In this document: in pieces, positions 23,226 to 30,249 of the stretch
Position numbering within the stretch: the first letter of the stretch is position 1
Layout: each line of letters opens with the position of its first letter
From: DATHYU01 sp033722675
GTDB lineage: Bacteria; Actinomycetota; Acidimicrobiia; Spongiisociales; UBA11373
Direction: 5' to 3'
NCBI GenBank assembly: GCA_033722675.1
Contig: JAWVYO010000015.1
Location: forward strand, 1-34,280
DNA length: 34,280 bases
Notes under the pieces: model-generated
Databases searched by the model: none
What the model saw: the letters and a program-made list of their open reading frames with translations, nothing else
What the model was told of the DNA's origin: nothing
Translations under genes and position numbers: made by a program

Positions 23226-23726
23226 ATGGCGGCACCGGCCCGCACCCCCATGCTCCTCGGCGAGGCGCGCTTCGACAGCGCCCCGTTCTCGAACCGGTGG
23301 GATCTCGTCGCTCGCGACACCGTGATCGCCCGGCTCTTCCGGGACCCCAGCCGTCACGTGAGCACCGTGACACTCGGCGAGGGACTCGAGATGGAACTCG
23401 CTCCGGAGTCCTGGGGCACGGTGATCGCCTCGGCCGAAGGCGAGGAGTACGGCCGGATCGTCCGGACGTCGTGGTGGGGCCGATCGTGGGACGTCACCGC
23501 CCGGGGCTTCGCGGCCACGCTGACGAGCGACCCGCTGCCGCGGCGCTGGTCGATCCGGATCGGGAACGAGGCGGTGGGAGGACTCGCGGGTGGCCTCTTC
23601 TCCTACAACCACCTGCGGGTGCACACCGACATCGGCGTGCCGCTCACCGTGATCGTCCTCGGCTGGCACGTCCTCGCCCGGCCGTGGGAGCAGGCGGCGG
23701 CGCCGGGCACGCTGGTCCGGCGGTGA
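23226..23726 (+). CDS. Hypothetical protein heading the SAH-hydrolase-like/rhodanese operon
   Basis: The 166-residue protein has no signal peptide and is rich in beta strands (VSTVTLGEGLEMELAPESWG, WDVTARGFAATL, RRWSIRIGNEAVGG), with conserved-looking aromatics (TSWWGRSW). The alternating strand pattern recalls tubby/LURP-one or scramblase-like barrels, but I cannot assign it. A moderately hydrophobic stretch (VPLTVIVLGWHVLARPW) near the C-terminus could contact the membrane. Its stop interlocks with the following GTG start (GTGA), so it is translated together with the SAH-hydrolase-like gene. Confidence 0.7.
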   Translation: MAAPARTPMLLGEARFDSAPFSNRWDLVARDTVIARLFRDPSRHVSTVTLGEGLEMELAPESWGTVIASAEGEEYGRIVRTSWWGRSWDVTARGFAATLTSDPLPRRWSIRIGNEAVGGLAGGLFSYNHLRVHTDIGVPLTVIVLGWHVLARPWEQAAAPGTLVRR

Positions 23727-24859
23727 ACCGACGGATCGCCTGGGCCGAGGCGAACATGCCCGTCATCGGGGAGGTCGCCCACCGGTTCGCCGGCGAGCGG
23801 CCGTTCGAGGGGACCACGATCGGCATGTCGCTGCATCTGGAGCCCAAGACCGCCGTCCTCGTGCGCACCCTCGTCGCCGGGGGTGCCCGGGTGGTGGCGA
23901 CCGGCAACCTCGGCACCACCCAGGACGACGTCGTCGCCGCGCTGCGCACCGACGGCGTCGAGACATTCGGGAGCCGATCCGACTCCCCAGAGGATCACGC
24001 CCGGAACCTCGCCGCGATCCTCGACGCCGGACCCGACCTGCTCCTCGACAACGGAGCCGACCTCGCAGCCGGCGCCGTGGATCTCCCGGTCCGGGGCGGG
24101 ACCGAGGAGACGACGTCGGGGGCCCTCCGGCTCCGCGGCGAACTCTCGGGACGGGTCGGGTTCCCGGTCATCGTGATCAACGACAGTCCTCTCAAGGCGA
24201 TCGTCGAGAACGAGCACGCCGTGGGGCAGTCGATCGTCGAGTCCTTCCAGCGGATCACCAACCTCATGCTCCAGGGACGCCGGTTCGTCGTGGTCGGTTA
24301 CGGGTGGTGCGGTCGCGGAATCGCCCGATATGCCCGAGCGCTCGGCGCGCTTGTGACGGTCGTGGAGCCCGACGAGATCAAGGCGCTCGAGGCGGCCATG
24401 GAGGGCCTCCGGGTCGCTCCGATCGACGTCGCCGTCGTCGACGCCGACGTGGTGATCACCGCCACCGGCGCCGAAGGGGTCGTCAGCGCCGACCACGCCG
24501 AGACGATGTCGGAGGGGGCGATCCTGGCGAACGCCGGGCACTTCGACCGGGAGATCGACGTGGAGGCCATCCGCGAACGCTCGGTCGACGCCGTCCCCGC
24601 CGGTGACGCCCTCGTCCGCTACACGATGCCCTCGGGTCGGCGCGTCGTCGTCGTGGCCGAGGGTCGCATGATGAATCTCGCCGGCCCCGGCCCGAAGGGC
24701 AACAGCATCGAGTCGATGGACCTCGGCTTCACGCTCCAGGCGCTGTCGCTCGAACGGATCGCCACCGCCCCCGACACTCTCGTCGCCGGCCCCCAGCCCG
24801 TGCCCGACGACATCGACCGCCACGCTGCCGCCGCCATGGTCCGGTCGATCATGCGATGA
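23723..24859 (+). CDS. Short divergent S-adenosylhomocysteine hydrolase-like protein
   Basis: The 378-residue protein follows the SAH hydrolase fold throughout: IAWAEANMP, then SLHLEPKTAVLVRTL, NLGTTQDDVVAAL, LLLDNGADL, INDSPLKAIVENEHAVGQS, the NAD-binding loop VVGYGWCGRG at about residues 192-197, and ANAGHFDREID. D154 and K158 match the catalytic Asp/Lys of the family. Usual family residues are changed: CLHMT to SLHLE, SCNIFSTQD to GNLGTTQD, and YGC to AVG. The C-terminal Lys/Tyr tail that contacts NAD of the next subunit is absent. It is well below the 400-490 residues of most SAH hydrolases. It may act on a different thioether nucleoside. GTG 23723 and its ATGA end couple it to both neighbours. 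Confidence 0.8.
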   Translation: MNRRIAWAEANMPVIGEVAHRFAGERPFEGTTIGMSLHLEPKTAVLVRTLVAGGARVVATGNLGTTQDDVVAALRTDGVETFGSRSDSPEDHARNLAAILDAGPDLLLDNGADLAAGAVDLPVRGGTEETTSGALRLRGELSGRVGFPVIVINDSPLKAIVENEHAVGQSIVESFQRITNLMLQGRRFVVVGYGWCGRGIARYARALGALVTVVEPDEIKALEAAMEGLRVAPIDVAVVDADVVITATGAEGVVSADHAETMSEGAILANAGHFDREIDVEAIRERSVDAVPAGDALVRYTMPSGRRVVVVAEGRMMNLAGPGPKGNSIESMDLGFTLQALSLERIATAPDTLVAGPQPVPDDIDRHAAAAMVRSIMR

Positions 24860-25680
24860 CCCGCACGCTCGTGTCCGTCGACGACCTGGCCGCCCGCCTC
24901 GGCGACGCGTCGCTGCGGATCGCCGACTGCCGATGGTACCTGGACGAGCCCGAACGGGGTGCCGCGGCCTACCGGGAGGCCCACGTGCCCGGCGCCGTCT
25001 ACGTCGACCTCGAACGGGACCTCTCCGCCACCGATGGCCCGGGCCGCCATCCCCTCCCGGCGCGTGAGGAGTTCGCCCGCCGCATGGGCGACCTGGGCAT
25101 CGGGGACGACCACCTCGTGGTCGCCTACGACGACCGCGGCGGAGCGGTGGCCGCCCGGCTGTGGTGGATGCTCCGCGACGTCGGCCATCCCGCCGTCGCC
25201 GTGCTCGACGGCGGGCTCCCCGCCTGGGAAGCCGCCGGATACCCCGTCACCGACGAGGTCCCCGACCCGCCGCCGGCGACGCTGTCGGTCCGTCCCGGCC
25301 CCACCAGGACCGTCGACCGTGCCGCCGTCCGCGCCTCCCTCGGCAGCCTCCGTCTGCTCGACGCCCGCGCCGCCGAGCGGTACCGGGGGGAGGCCGAGCC
25401 GATCGATCCCGTGGCGGGCCACATCCCCACCGCCCACTCGGTCCCGCTGACCGGGAACCTCGACGAACGGGCGCACTTCCTGTCGCCCCGCATGTTGGCG
25501 GAGCGCTACGCACCCCACGAGGGACACGACGTCGCCGTCTACTGCGGGAGCGGGGTGACGGCCTGTCACGACATCCTGGCGATGGTCCACGCCGGCCTCG
25601 ACGAGCCGGCCCTCTACCCCGGCTCGTGGAGCGACTGGAGCACCGCCGGGCTCCCCGTGGCCACCGGCGACGACGCCTAG
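24856..25680 (+). CDS. Two-domain rhodanese/thiosulfate or mercaptopyruvate sulfurtransferase
   Basis: The 274-residue protein has an N-terminal catalytically silent rhodanese domain (RIADCRWYLD, HVPGAVYVDLERDLS, AYDDRGGAVAARLWWMLRD) and an active C-terminal domain (LLDARAAERYRG, GHIPTAHSVPL). The persulfide-forming loop is CGSGVTA, with Cys at about residue 230. CGSGVTA is shared by mercaptopyruvate and thiosulfate sulfurtransferases, so the donor is not settled. Start ATG 24856 interlocks with the SAH-hydrolase-like stop, suggesting a joint role in sulfur amino acid turnover. It ends in CTAG shared with the convergent repair gene. Confidence 0.9.
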   Translation: MTRTLVSVDDLAARLGDASLRIADCRWYLDEPERGAAAYREAHVPGAVYVDLERDLSATDGPGRHPLPAREEFARRMGDLGIGDDHLVVAYDDRGGAVAARLWWMLRDVGHPAVAVLDGGLPAWEAAGYPVTDEVPDPPPATLSVRPGPTRTVDRAAVRASLGSLRLLDARAAERYRGEAEPIDPVAGHIPTAHSVPLTGNLDERAHFLSPRMLAERYAPHEGHDVAVYCGSGVTACHDILAMVHAGLDEPALYPGSWSDWSTAGLPVATGDDA

Positions 25681-27494
25681 AGCTCGAGAGCGCGTTCGGC
25701 CGGCTCGAGTCGCTGACCGCCCCGGAGCACCGGCGCGAAGAGGTCGCCGTAGCGGGCCACGCGCTCCCAGATCGTGGCGATGGTGAAGTCGCCCGGCCTC
25801 ACGTCCTCGAGTTCCTCCCACAGCAGCGGGGTGGACACCGGAGCCCCCGCCCGCGGCCGGACCGAATAGACCGAGGCGATCGTCTTGCCGCCCACGTTCT
25901 GGTTGTGGTCGATGAAGACCCGCCCGCGCCGCTTCGGGATGTCCCACTCCATGGTGGCGAGCGCCGGGTCGGCGCCGACGATGACCCGCCCGACGGTCTC
26001 CACGAACCGCCGCACCCGGGCGTAGGGGTACTCCGCCTCCAGCGGGACGTAGACGTGGATGCCCGTGGCACCCGACGTCTTTGCGTATCCGGTGAGCCCG
26101 AGTCGCCCGAGGGCCACCCGGACGAGCCCGGCGGTCGTCACCACCTGCTCCCAGCTCGCCCCCTCCGCCGGGTCGAGATCGAACACCGCGACGTCGGGAT
26201 GCTCCGGGGAGCCGACCCGGCTCAGCCACGGGTGCATCTCGATGGCCCCCATGTTCACGATCCACAGCAGCGAGGCGAGGTCGGGAGCCGTCACGTAGTC
26301 GATGGACCCGTCGCGGTGGTCCGAGTGCATCGGGGCGAGGGGGACCCACCCGGGCGTGTGCCCGGGCGCCTGCTTCTCGTAGAACGACGGCCCGTCGGCC
26401 CCGTCGGGGTATCGGGACCGCACGATCGGACGGTCGGCGAGGTGCGGGAGGAGCAGCGACGAGATCGACGCGTAGTACTGGAGCAGGTCCCCCTTCGTCT
26501 CCCCGCCGGAGAAGAACGGCTTGTCGAGGTTGGAGAGCGACACGGGCGGTGTCACGCCCACCGGCAGCCACCGGTCGCCGTCCGGTCGCACGACGAGTTC
26601 GTCGGGGAACCGCACCGCGCCCGACCCGAGGGCACGGGCTGCGTCGTCCGCCGCTGCCGGCTCCCGCGCGAGCGCCTCCGCCTCACGGGCCTCGGCGAAG
26701 ATCCGTTCGTGGCTGTCGGCGTCGCGGGCCTCCGAGATCACCGTCATCCGGAGCCCGGCGTCGAGGGCGGCCTCGACGAGGGGGCCGATCCGCAGCGTCC
26801 CCTCGCCGTAGGGCACGTGCATGATTTCGCCCTTCGGGCCGAACCGGTTGTCGGTGAACTGGCAGTGGAGGGGGTCGATGGCCCAGCCGGGGAACTCGGC
26901 GCGCAGGAACTCGATCACGGCGGCGAACGCTCCGGGGGTGGTGAGCCCGCCGCGCGACATGGCGTGGACGTGGGCCCAGTCGATGACGGGCCGCACGAAG
27001 GAGAAGTCGGCGGCGACGATGGCGATGTCGCCGAGCGTCCCGAAGGCCCGCTCCGACCCGCTGGTCTCCAGGCCGAGTCCCACGCCGAGGTGGCGCACCT
27101 TCGGCTCCAGTCGGACCAGGTTGCGGTGCGTGAGATCGTGGAGGGCCTCCGCGGGGCGTCCCTTCGTGTACCCGGTGTGGGCGACGATCACGCGCGCGCG
27201 GAGGGCTCGCCCCAACTTCATCGTGTGCTCGAGGGCGGAGAGGGTGCGCGCCGCCCCCTCGGCGTCCTCGTCGGGATCGGAGGTGAGGATGGCGAAGTAC
27301 GGGGCATGCACCGACAGCGCCACGCCCGCCTCGGCCGCCGCCTCGCCGAACTCGGCGCACCGGCGTTCCTTCCACGGGAACCCCTGCACGAAGGGCAACT
27401 CGAGCGCCGTGAGGCCGCGGTCCACGAGTCCGTGGAGGAAGTCGGCGTCGGGCACGCCCTCGGGCGGCAGCGTCGAGATCCCGTACCGCAACAT
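25677..27494 (-). CDS. Endonuclease IV-like TIM barrel fused to a LigD-type primase-polymerase domain
   Basis: This 605-residue protein has two repair domains in one chain. Residues about 1-285 form an AP-endonuclease-2/endonuclease-IV-like barrel with ordered metal-site motifs: SVHAPYFAIL, VIVAHTGYT, LGLETSG, PVIDWAHVHA, LHCQFTDN, MHVPYGEG and VISEARD. Residues about 318-605 form a LigD polymerase domain: LSNLDKPFFSGGETKGDLL, RYPDGADG, FDLDP (the catalytic D-x-D, about 438-440), SGATGIHVYVPL, VFIDHNQN (third carboxylate, about 525) and YSVRPRAGAPVSTPLLWEEL. No ligase or nuclease domain of LigD, and no Ku gene, is present. Actinobacterial stand-alone LigD-like polymerases are known to fill short gaps, some in base excision repair. 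The fusion suggests incision at abasic sites coupled to gap filling. ATG 27494 sits six bases after TACCCT. Confidence 0.88.
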   Translation of the reverse strand: MLRYGISTLPPEGVPDADFLHGLVDRGLTALELPFVQGFPWKERRCAEFGEAAAEAGVALSVHAPYFAILTSDPDEDAEGAARTLSALEHTMKLGRALRARVIVAHTGYTKGRPAEALHDLTHRNLVRLEPKVRHLGVGLGLETSGSERAFGTLGDIAIVAADFSFVRPVIDWAHVHAMSRGGLTTPGAFAAVIEFLRAEFPGWAIDPLHCQFTDNRFGPKGEIMHVPYGEGTLRIGPLVEAALDAGLRMTVISEARDADSHERIFAEAREAEALAREPAAADDAARALGSGAVRFPDELVVRPDGDRWLPVGVTPPVSLSNLDKPFFSGGETKGDLLQYYASISSLLLPHLADRPIVRSRYPDGADGPSFYEKQAPGHTPGWVPLAPMHSDHRDGSIDYVTAPDLASLLWIVNMGAIEMHPWLSRVGSPEHPDVAVFDLDPAEGASWEQVVTTAGLVRVALGRLGLTGYAKTSGATGIHVYVPLEAEYPYARVRRFVETVGRVIVGADPALATMEWDIPKRRGRVFIDHNQNVGGKTIASVYSVRPRAGAPVSTPLLWEELEDVRPGDFTIATIWERVARYGDLFAPVLRGGQRLEPAERALEL

Positions 27495-27500
27495 CACCGC

Positions 27501-27506
27501 AGGGTA
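27501..27506 (-). promoter_or_regulatory. Candidate -10 element of the fusion repair gene
   Basis: TACCCT on the minus strand ends six bases before the ATG at 27494, so the transcript should be leaderless. Confidence 0.5.
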
Positions 27507-27529
27507 CGTCGCCTTTATCCGCCTCTCCG

Positions 27530-27535
27530 TAGCGT
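27530..27535 (+). promoter_or_regulatory. Candidate -10 element of the anchored hypothetical gene
   Basis: TAGCGT ends ten bases before the ATG at 27546, divergent from the element at 27501-27506. Confidence 0.4.
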
Positions 27536-27545
27536 GGGGCGTGCC

Positions 27546-28322
27546 ATGAGGGGAAGCGACACGATCCGGATCTCCGACCGGAACGAGACAGGTGGCCCGA
27601 GGCCGCCGAGCCAGGGGCTGCTCGCCGGCGCCGCGCTCGTCCTCGCGGTCCTCGTCGTCGTCGGGACGGTCGCCTCGGGCGCCCCCGAGGACGCTCCCCG
27701 ACCGACGATCGTCGACGCCACCGAGGACGACTTCGACGAGTTCCTGGCCACGCCGACCACCACCACGACCACGATCCCGGCCACGACCACCACGATCGAC
27801 CACGCCCGCGGCGTCGCGCAGCGGCGGGACCTACAGACCCGCACCGCCGTCGACTTCCTCCTCGCCATCGGGGATGGCCGTGGCGACGACGCCGCCGCTC
27901 TCGTCGACACCGTCACCGCAGCCCCGGTCGCCGACCTCGCCCGCTTCTACGCCGAATTCCGCAGCGGCCTCCGGGCATCACGGTGCGAGGTCCTCGCCGG
28001 CAACGCCGTCTCCTGCGACGTGCTCACCACCGACCCAGCGCTCGAGACCATCGGCGCCGGCTCGTCCCGCCAGCGCGTGATCGTCTCCTTCGCAGGTGAC
28101 GGGGGCATCCAGTCCTTCGCCGTGCCATCGGCCCTCGCTTCGTCGTCCGCCCGACTCGCCGGATATGCCCGCGAGACCGACCCCGAGTCGTACGCCGCCG
28201 CCTGCGACCCTGCCGCTTACGCCTCGCACGCACTGCTGCCCGGCTCGGTCGGATTCGCCGCCACCCCCGCCTGCGGGGAGATCCTCGTCGGCGTCGCCCG
28301 GGCCTATCTCGCCGACCGGTGA
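27546..28322 (+). CDS. Membrane-anchored hypothetical protein with Thr-rich linker
   Basis: The 258-residue protein has a short basic cytoplasmic N-terminus and one membrane helix (about residues 25-45, LLAGAALVLAVLVVVGTVAS). A low-complexity stretch rich in Thr follows (two runs, TTTTTTIPATTTT). The C-terminal domain of about 170 residues has helices and strands (TAVDFLLAIGDGRGDDAAAL, CEVLAGNAVSCDVL, QRVIVSFAGDGGIQSFAV) and four Cys that may form disulfides outside the cell. The fold is somewhat like SnoaL/NTF2-type accessory domains, but I cannot assign it. It is divergent from the repair fusion across 51 bases. Confidence 0.75.
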   Translation: MRGSDTIRISDRNETGGPRPPSQGLLAGAALVLAVLVVVGTVASGAPEDAPRPTIVDATEDDFDEFLATPTTTTTTIPATTTTIDHARGVAQRRDLQTRTAVDFLLAIGDGRGDDAAALVDTVTAAPVADLARFYAEFRSGLRASRCEVLAGNAVSCDVLTTDPALETIGAGSSRQRVIVSFAGDGGIQSFAVPSALASSSARLAGYARETDPESYAAACDPAAYASHALLPGSVGFAATPACGEILVGVARAYLADR

Positions 28323-28329
28323 CCGGTGG

Positions 28330-28335
28330 TACCTT
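28330..28335 (+). promoter_or_regulatory. Candidate -10 element of tRNA-Lys
   Basis: TACCTT ends six bases before the first base of the tRNA, so the primary transcript would begin at or next to the mature 5' end. Confidence 0.5.
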
Positions 28336-28341
28336 CCCGGC

Positions 28342-28414
28342 GGGCCCGTAGCTCAACTGGCAGAGCAGCGGACTTTTAATCCGTCGGTTGTGGGTTCGAG
28401 TCCCACCGGGCCCA
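28342..28414 (+). tRNA. tRNA-Lys, anticodon TTT
   Basis: The sequence folds as a complete 73-base tRNA. The acceptor stem is GGGCCCG (28342-28348) with CGGGCCC (28407-28413). The D arm contains GCTCAACTGGCAGAGC. The anticodon loop CTTTTAA is closed by GCGGA/TCCGT. The T arm is GTGGG-TTCGAGT-CCCAC (28390-28406). The discriminator base is A at 28414. CCA is not encoded and must be added after transcription. It stands alone between two protein genes. I see no second copy of its 3' end that would mark an integrated element. Confidence 0.95.
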
Positions 28415-28440
28415 CTGTGCCTCTTCCCGGGCCGACTTCA

Positions 28441-28453
28441 GCGGCTTCGCCGC
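28441..28453 (+). terminator. Short hairpin downstream of tRNA-Lys
   Basis: GCGGC-TTC-GCCGC is a perfect 5-bp stem 27 bases after the tRNA. It could end the tRNA transcript, but no T-tract follows. Confidence 0.25.
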
Positions 28454-28484
28454 CGAACAGACGCCGGTCGGCCCTCCTCCACGA

Positions 28485-28502
28485 GCGGGGCCCCAACCCC
28501 GC
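28485..28502. other. GC-rich inverted repeat
   Basis: GCGGGG (28485-28490) and CCCCGC (28497-28502) pair around a 6-base loop, just ahead of the tandem repeat. Role unknown. Confidence 0.3.
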
Positions 28503-28668
28503 CGTGGCCGTTGCCCCCACCACGATGGTCGCCGATCAATTCGGCTGACACCTCATCACCGTGCCGATGGGGACTCCGGGCTCACCGTGGCCGTTGCTTC
28601 CCGAGGTGGTGCTCAGGGTTCGGCTGACGCCCATCAGCGTGCCGATGGGGACCCCGAGCCCACCGGGT
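28503..28668. repeat. Imperfect tandem repeat, two copies of about 80 bases
   Basis: Copy A (28503-28585) and copy B (28586-28668) share, in the same order, CGTGGCCGTTGC (28503 and 28586), TCGGCTGAC (28541 and 28620) and GTGCCGATGGGGAC followed by a similar 14 bases (28561 and 28639). Offsets of 83, 79 and 78 show small indels. It looks like an old duplication in non-coding DNA. Confidence 0.6.
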
Positions 28669-28726
28669 CCGTACCTCCGACGGCGCTGCGTGAAGGACGA
28701 CCGATCCGGAGCGCACGTCGCGGCGA

Positions 28727-28732
28727 TACCGT
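28727..28732 (+). promoter_or_regulatory. Candidate -10 element of modABC
   Basis: TACCGT ends six bases before the ATG of modA at 28739. No molybdate-repressor palindrome or molybdenum-cofactor riboswitch is evident. Confidence 0.45.
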
Positions 28733-28738
28733 CGCGGG

Positions 28739-29458
28739 ATGCGGTTCACCCTCGCGTCCGGGATCCTGCTGCTCGTCGGCGCGTGCGGCACGTCGTCGGG
28801 TGGCGAGATCGTCGTGTCGGCGGCGTCGTCGCTCACCGACGCCTTCGGTGCCGTCGAGACCGCCTACGAGGACGCCCACCCGGGGGTCGACGTCGTCGTG
28901 AACACCGCCGGCAGCCGGGCGCTCGCCGAGCAGATCCTCCAGGGCGCACCCGTCGACGTGTTCGCGCCCGCCGACACCGCCGTGATGGACCGGGTCACCG
29001 ACCACGTCGCCGACGCCGTCGTGTTCGCCACCAACCGACCTGCACTGGTCGTACCCCGGGGGAATCCCGGCGGCGTGACCGGCCTCGCCGATCTCGCCCG
29101 CGACGACCTCCTCGTCGGCCTCTGCGCCGAGGGGATCCCCTGCGGGGACGTGGCCCGCGCCGCGCTGGCTCGCGCGGAGGTGACGGTGTCGCCGGCCACC
29201 GAGGAACCGAACGTCCGCGCCCTCCTGACCAAGGTCGAAGCAGGCGAGCTCGACGCCGGGATCGTCTACGCGACCGATGCAGCCGCCGGAGCCGTGGAGA
29301 CGGTCCCGATCACCGGTGCACCCGACCTCGTGGTCCGGTACCCGATCGCGGCGGTCACCGCCGCACCGAATCCGGGCGGCGCCGCCGACTTCGTGGCCTT
29401 CGTCCTCTCCGACGACGGCCGCGCCATCCTCGACGAGTACGGTTTCGGATCACCGTGA
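28739..29458 (+). CDS. modA: Molybdate ABC transporter substrate-binding lipoprotein
   Basis: The 239-residue protein has a very short signal with a lipobox (LLVGAC, Cys16), so it should be a lipoprotein on the outer face of the membrane. The mature part matches ModA: IVVSAASSLTDAFGAVETAY, NTAGSRALAEQILQGAPVDVFA, ALVVPRGNPGGVTGLADLA, and VEAGELDAGIVYATDA with VVRYPIAAV near the end. It should bind molybdate or tungstate. The ATG lies six bases after a -10-like element. Its stop interlocks with the modB start (GTGA at 29455-29458). Confidence 0.9.
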   Translation: MRFTLASGILLLVGACGTSSGGEIVVSAASSLTDAFGAVETAYEDAHPGVDVVVNTAGSRALAEQILQGAPVDVFAPADTAVMDRVTDHVADAVVFATNRPALVVPRGNPGGVTGLADLARDDLLVGLCAEGIPCGDVARAALARAEVTVSPATEEPNVRALLTKVEAGELDAGIVYATDAAAGAVETVPITGAPDLVVRYPIAAVTAAPNPGGAADFVAFVLSDDGRAILDEYGFGSP

Positions 29459-30249
29459 CCGCTCCACGACGCACCGGTCGAGCGCCCTGGCTGCTCCTCG
29501 TGCTCGGCGGCGTCGGTCTCCTCTTCCTCGCCCTTCCGATCGCGGGGCTCCTCGGCCGGGTCCCGTGGTCGCGACTCGGCGAGATCCTCGCGAGCGAGGT
29601 CGTCGTGGACGCCCTCGTGCTGTCGATCGTCTCCTCCGTCTGGGCGACCGCCATCGCCCTCGTCCTCGGGTTGCCCCTCGCCTGGCTCCTCGCCCGGGCC
29701 GAGTTCCCCGGCAAGCCCCTGGTCCGGGGCCTCGTACTGCTCCCCCTGGTGCTCCCGCCGGTGGTGGCGGGCACCGCCCTCCTCTTCGCTCTCGGGCGTC
29801 GCGGCCTCCTGGGAGAGCCCGTGGCCGACGCAACCGGTCTCGTCCTCCCCTTTTCGATGGGCGGGGTCGTGCTCGCTGCCACCTTCGTCGCGATGCCCTT
29901 CCTCGTGATCACCGTCGAAGGCGCGCTCCGATCGATGGACCCGGGGCACGAGGCGGCCGCGAGGAGCCTCGGAGCCCGCCCGTGGACCGTCCTGCGCCGC
30001 GTCACGCTCCCGATGATCGCCCCGTCGATCGCCGCGGGACTGCTCCTCACCTGGGCGCGCGCCTTCGGGGAGTTCGGAGCGACCATCACCTTCGCCGGGA
30101 ACCTCCAGGGACGCACCCAGACCCTTCCGCTGGCGGTGTTCGTCGCCCTGGAACGCGACCGCGACGTGGCCGTGGCGATCAGCCTCCTGATGGTCGTCGT
30201 CTCTCTCGGGGTCCTCGTGGCGCTGCGCGACCGGTGGCTGCGAACGTGA
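29455..30249 (+). CDS. modB: Molybdate ABC transporter permease
   Basis: The 264-residue membrane protein has about six helices (LLLVLGGVGLLFLALPIAGL, ALVLSIVSSVWATAIALVLG, GLVLLPLVLPPVVAGTALLF and others). It has the cytoplasmic EAA loop AARSLGARPWTVLRRVTLPM, which docks with the ATPase. LPPVVAGTALLFALGRRG is characteristic of ModB/CysT-type permeases. GTG 29455 interlocks with the modA stop, and its own stop interlocks with modC (GTGA at 30246). Confidence 0.92.
   Translation: MTAPRRTGRAPWLLLVLGGVGLLFLALPIAGLLGRVPWSRLGEILASEVVVDALVLSIVSSVWATAIALVLGLPLAWLLARAEFPGKPLVRGLVLLPLVLPPVVAGTALLFALGRRGLLGEPVADATGLVLPFSMGGVVLAATFVAMPFLVITVEGALRSMDPGHEAAARSLGARPWTVLRRVTLPMIAPSIAAGLLLTWARAFGEFGATITFAGNLQGRTQTLPLAVFVALERDRDVAVAISLLMVVVSLGVLVALRDRWLRT

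Larger units (their letters stand above)
28415..28738. other. 324-base gene-free region between tRNA-Lys and modA
   Basis: I see no convincing gene here. It holds two small hairpins (28441-28453, 28485-28502), an imperfect two-copy tandem repeat (28503-28668) and the -10-like element of modA (28727-28732). The apparent reading frames lack homology-like patterns and mirror the repeat. Confidence 0.6.

Noticed and set aside
25677..27494. Complete LigD-type DNA ligase or NHEJ operon with Ku
   Set aside because: Only the polymerase domain of LigD is present. I find no ATP-dependent ligase Lys motif, no phosphoesterase domain and no Ku gene in the window.
27495..27803. Longer N-terminus for the endonuclease IV/polymerase fusion
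   Set aside because: The frame stays open upstream, but that part overlaps the divergent gene and has no barrel motifs. ATG 27494 begins the first strand and follows a -10-like element.
28441..28668. CRISPR array
   Set aside because: There are only two imperfect repeats of about 80 bases with no regular spacers, and no cas gene in the window.
28415..28738. Integrated element or att site at tRNA-Lys
   Set aside because: No integrase, no direct repeat of the tRNA 3' end and no change of base composition are visible. Only a local tandem repeat follows.
28561..28738. N-terminal extension of the molybdate permease frame back to 28561
   Set aside because: The same frame stays open through modA, but it is out of frame with modA and has no motif before 29455. 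The interlocked GTG at 29455 is the clear start.
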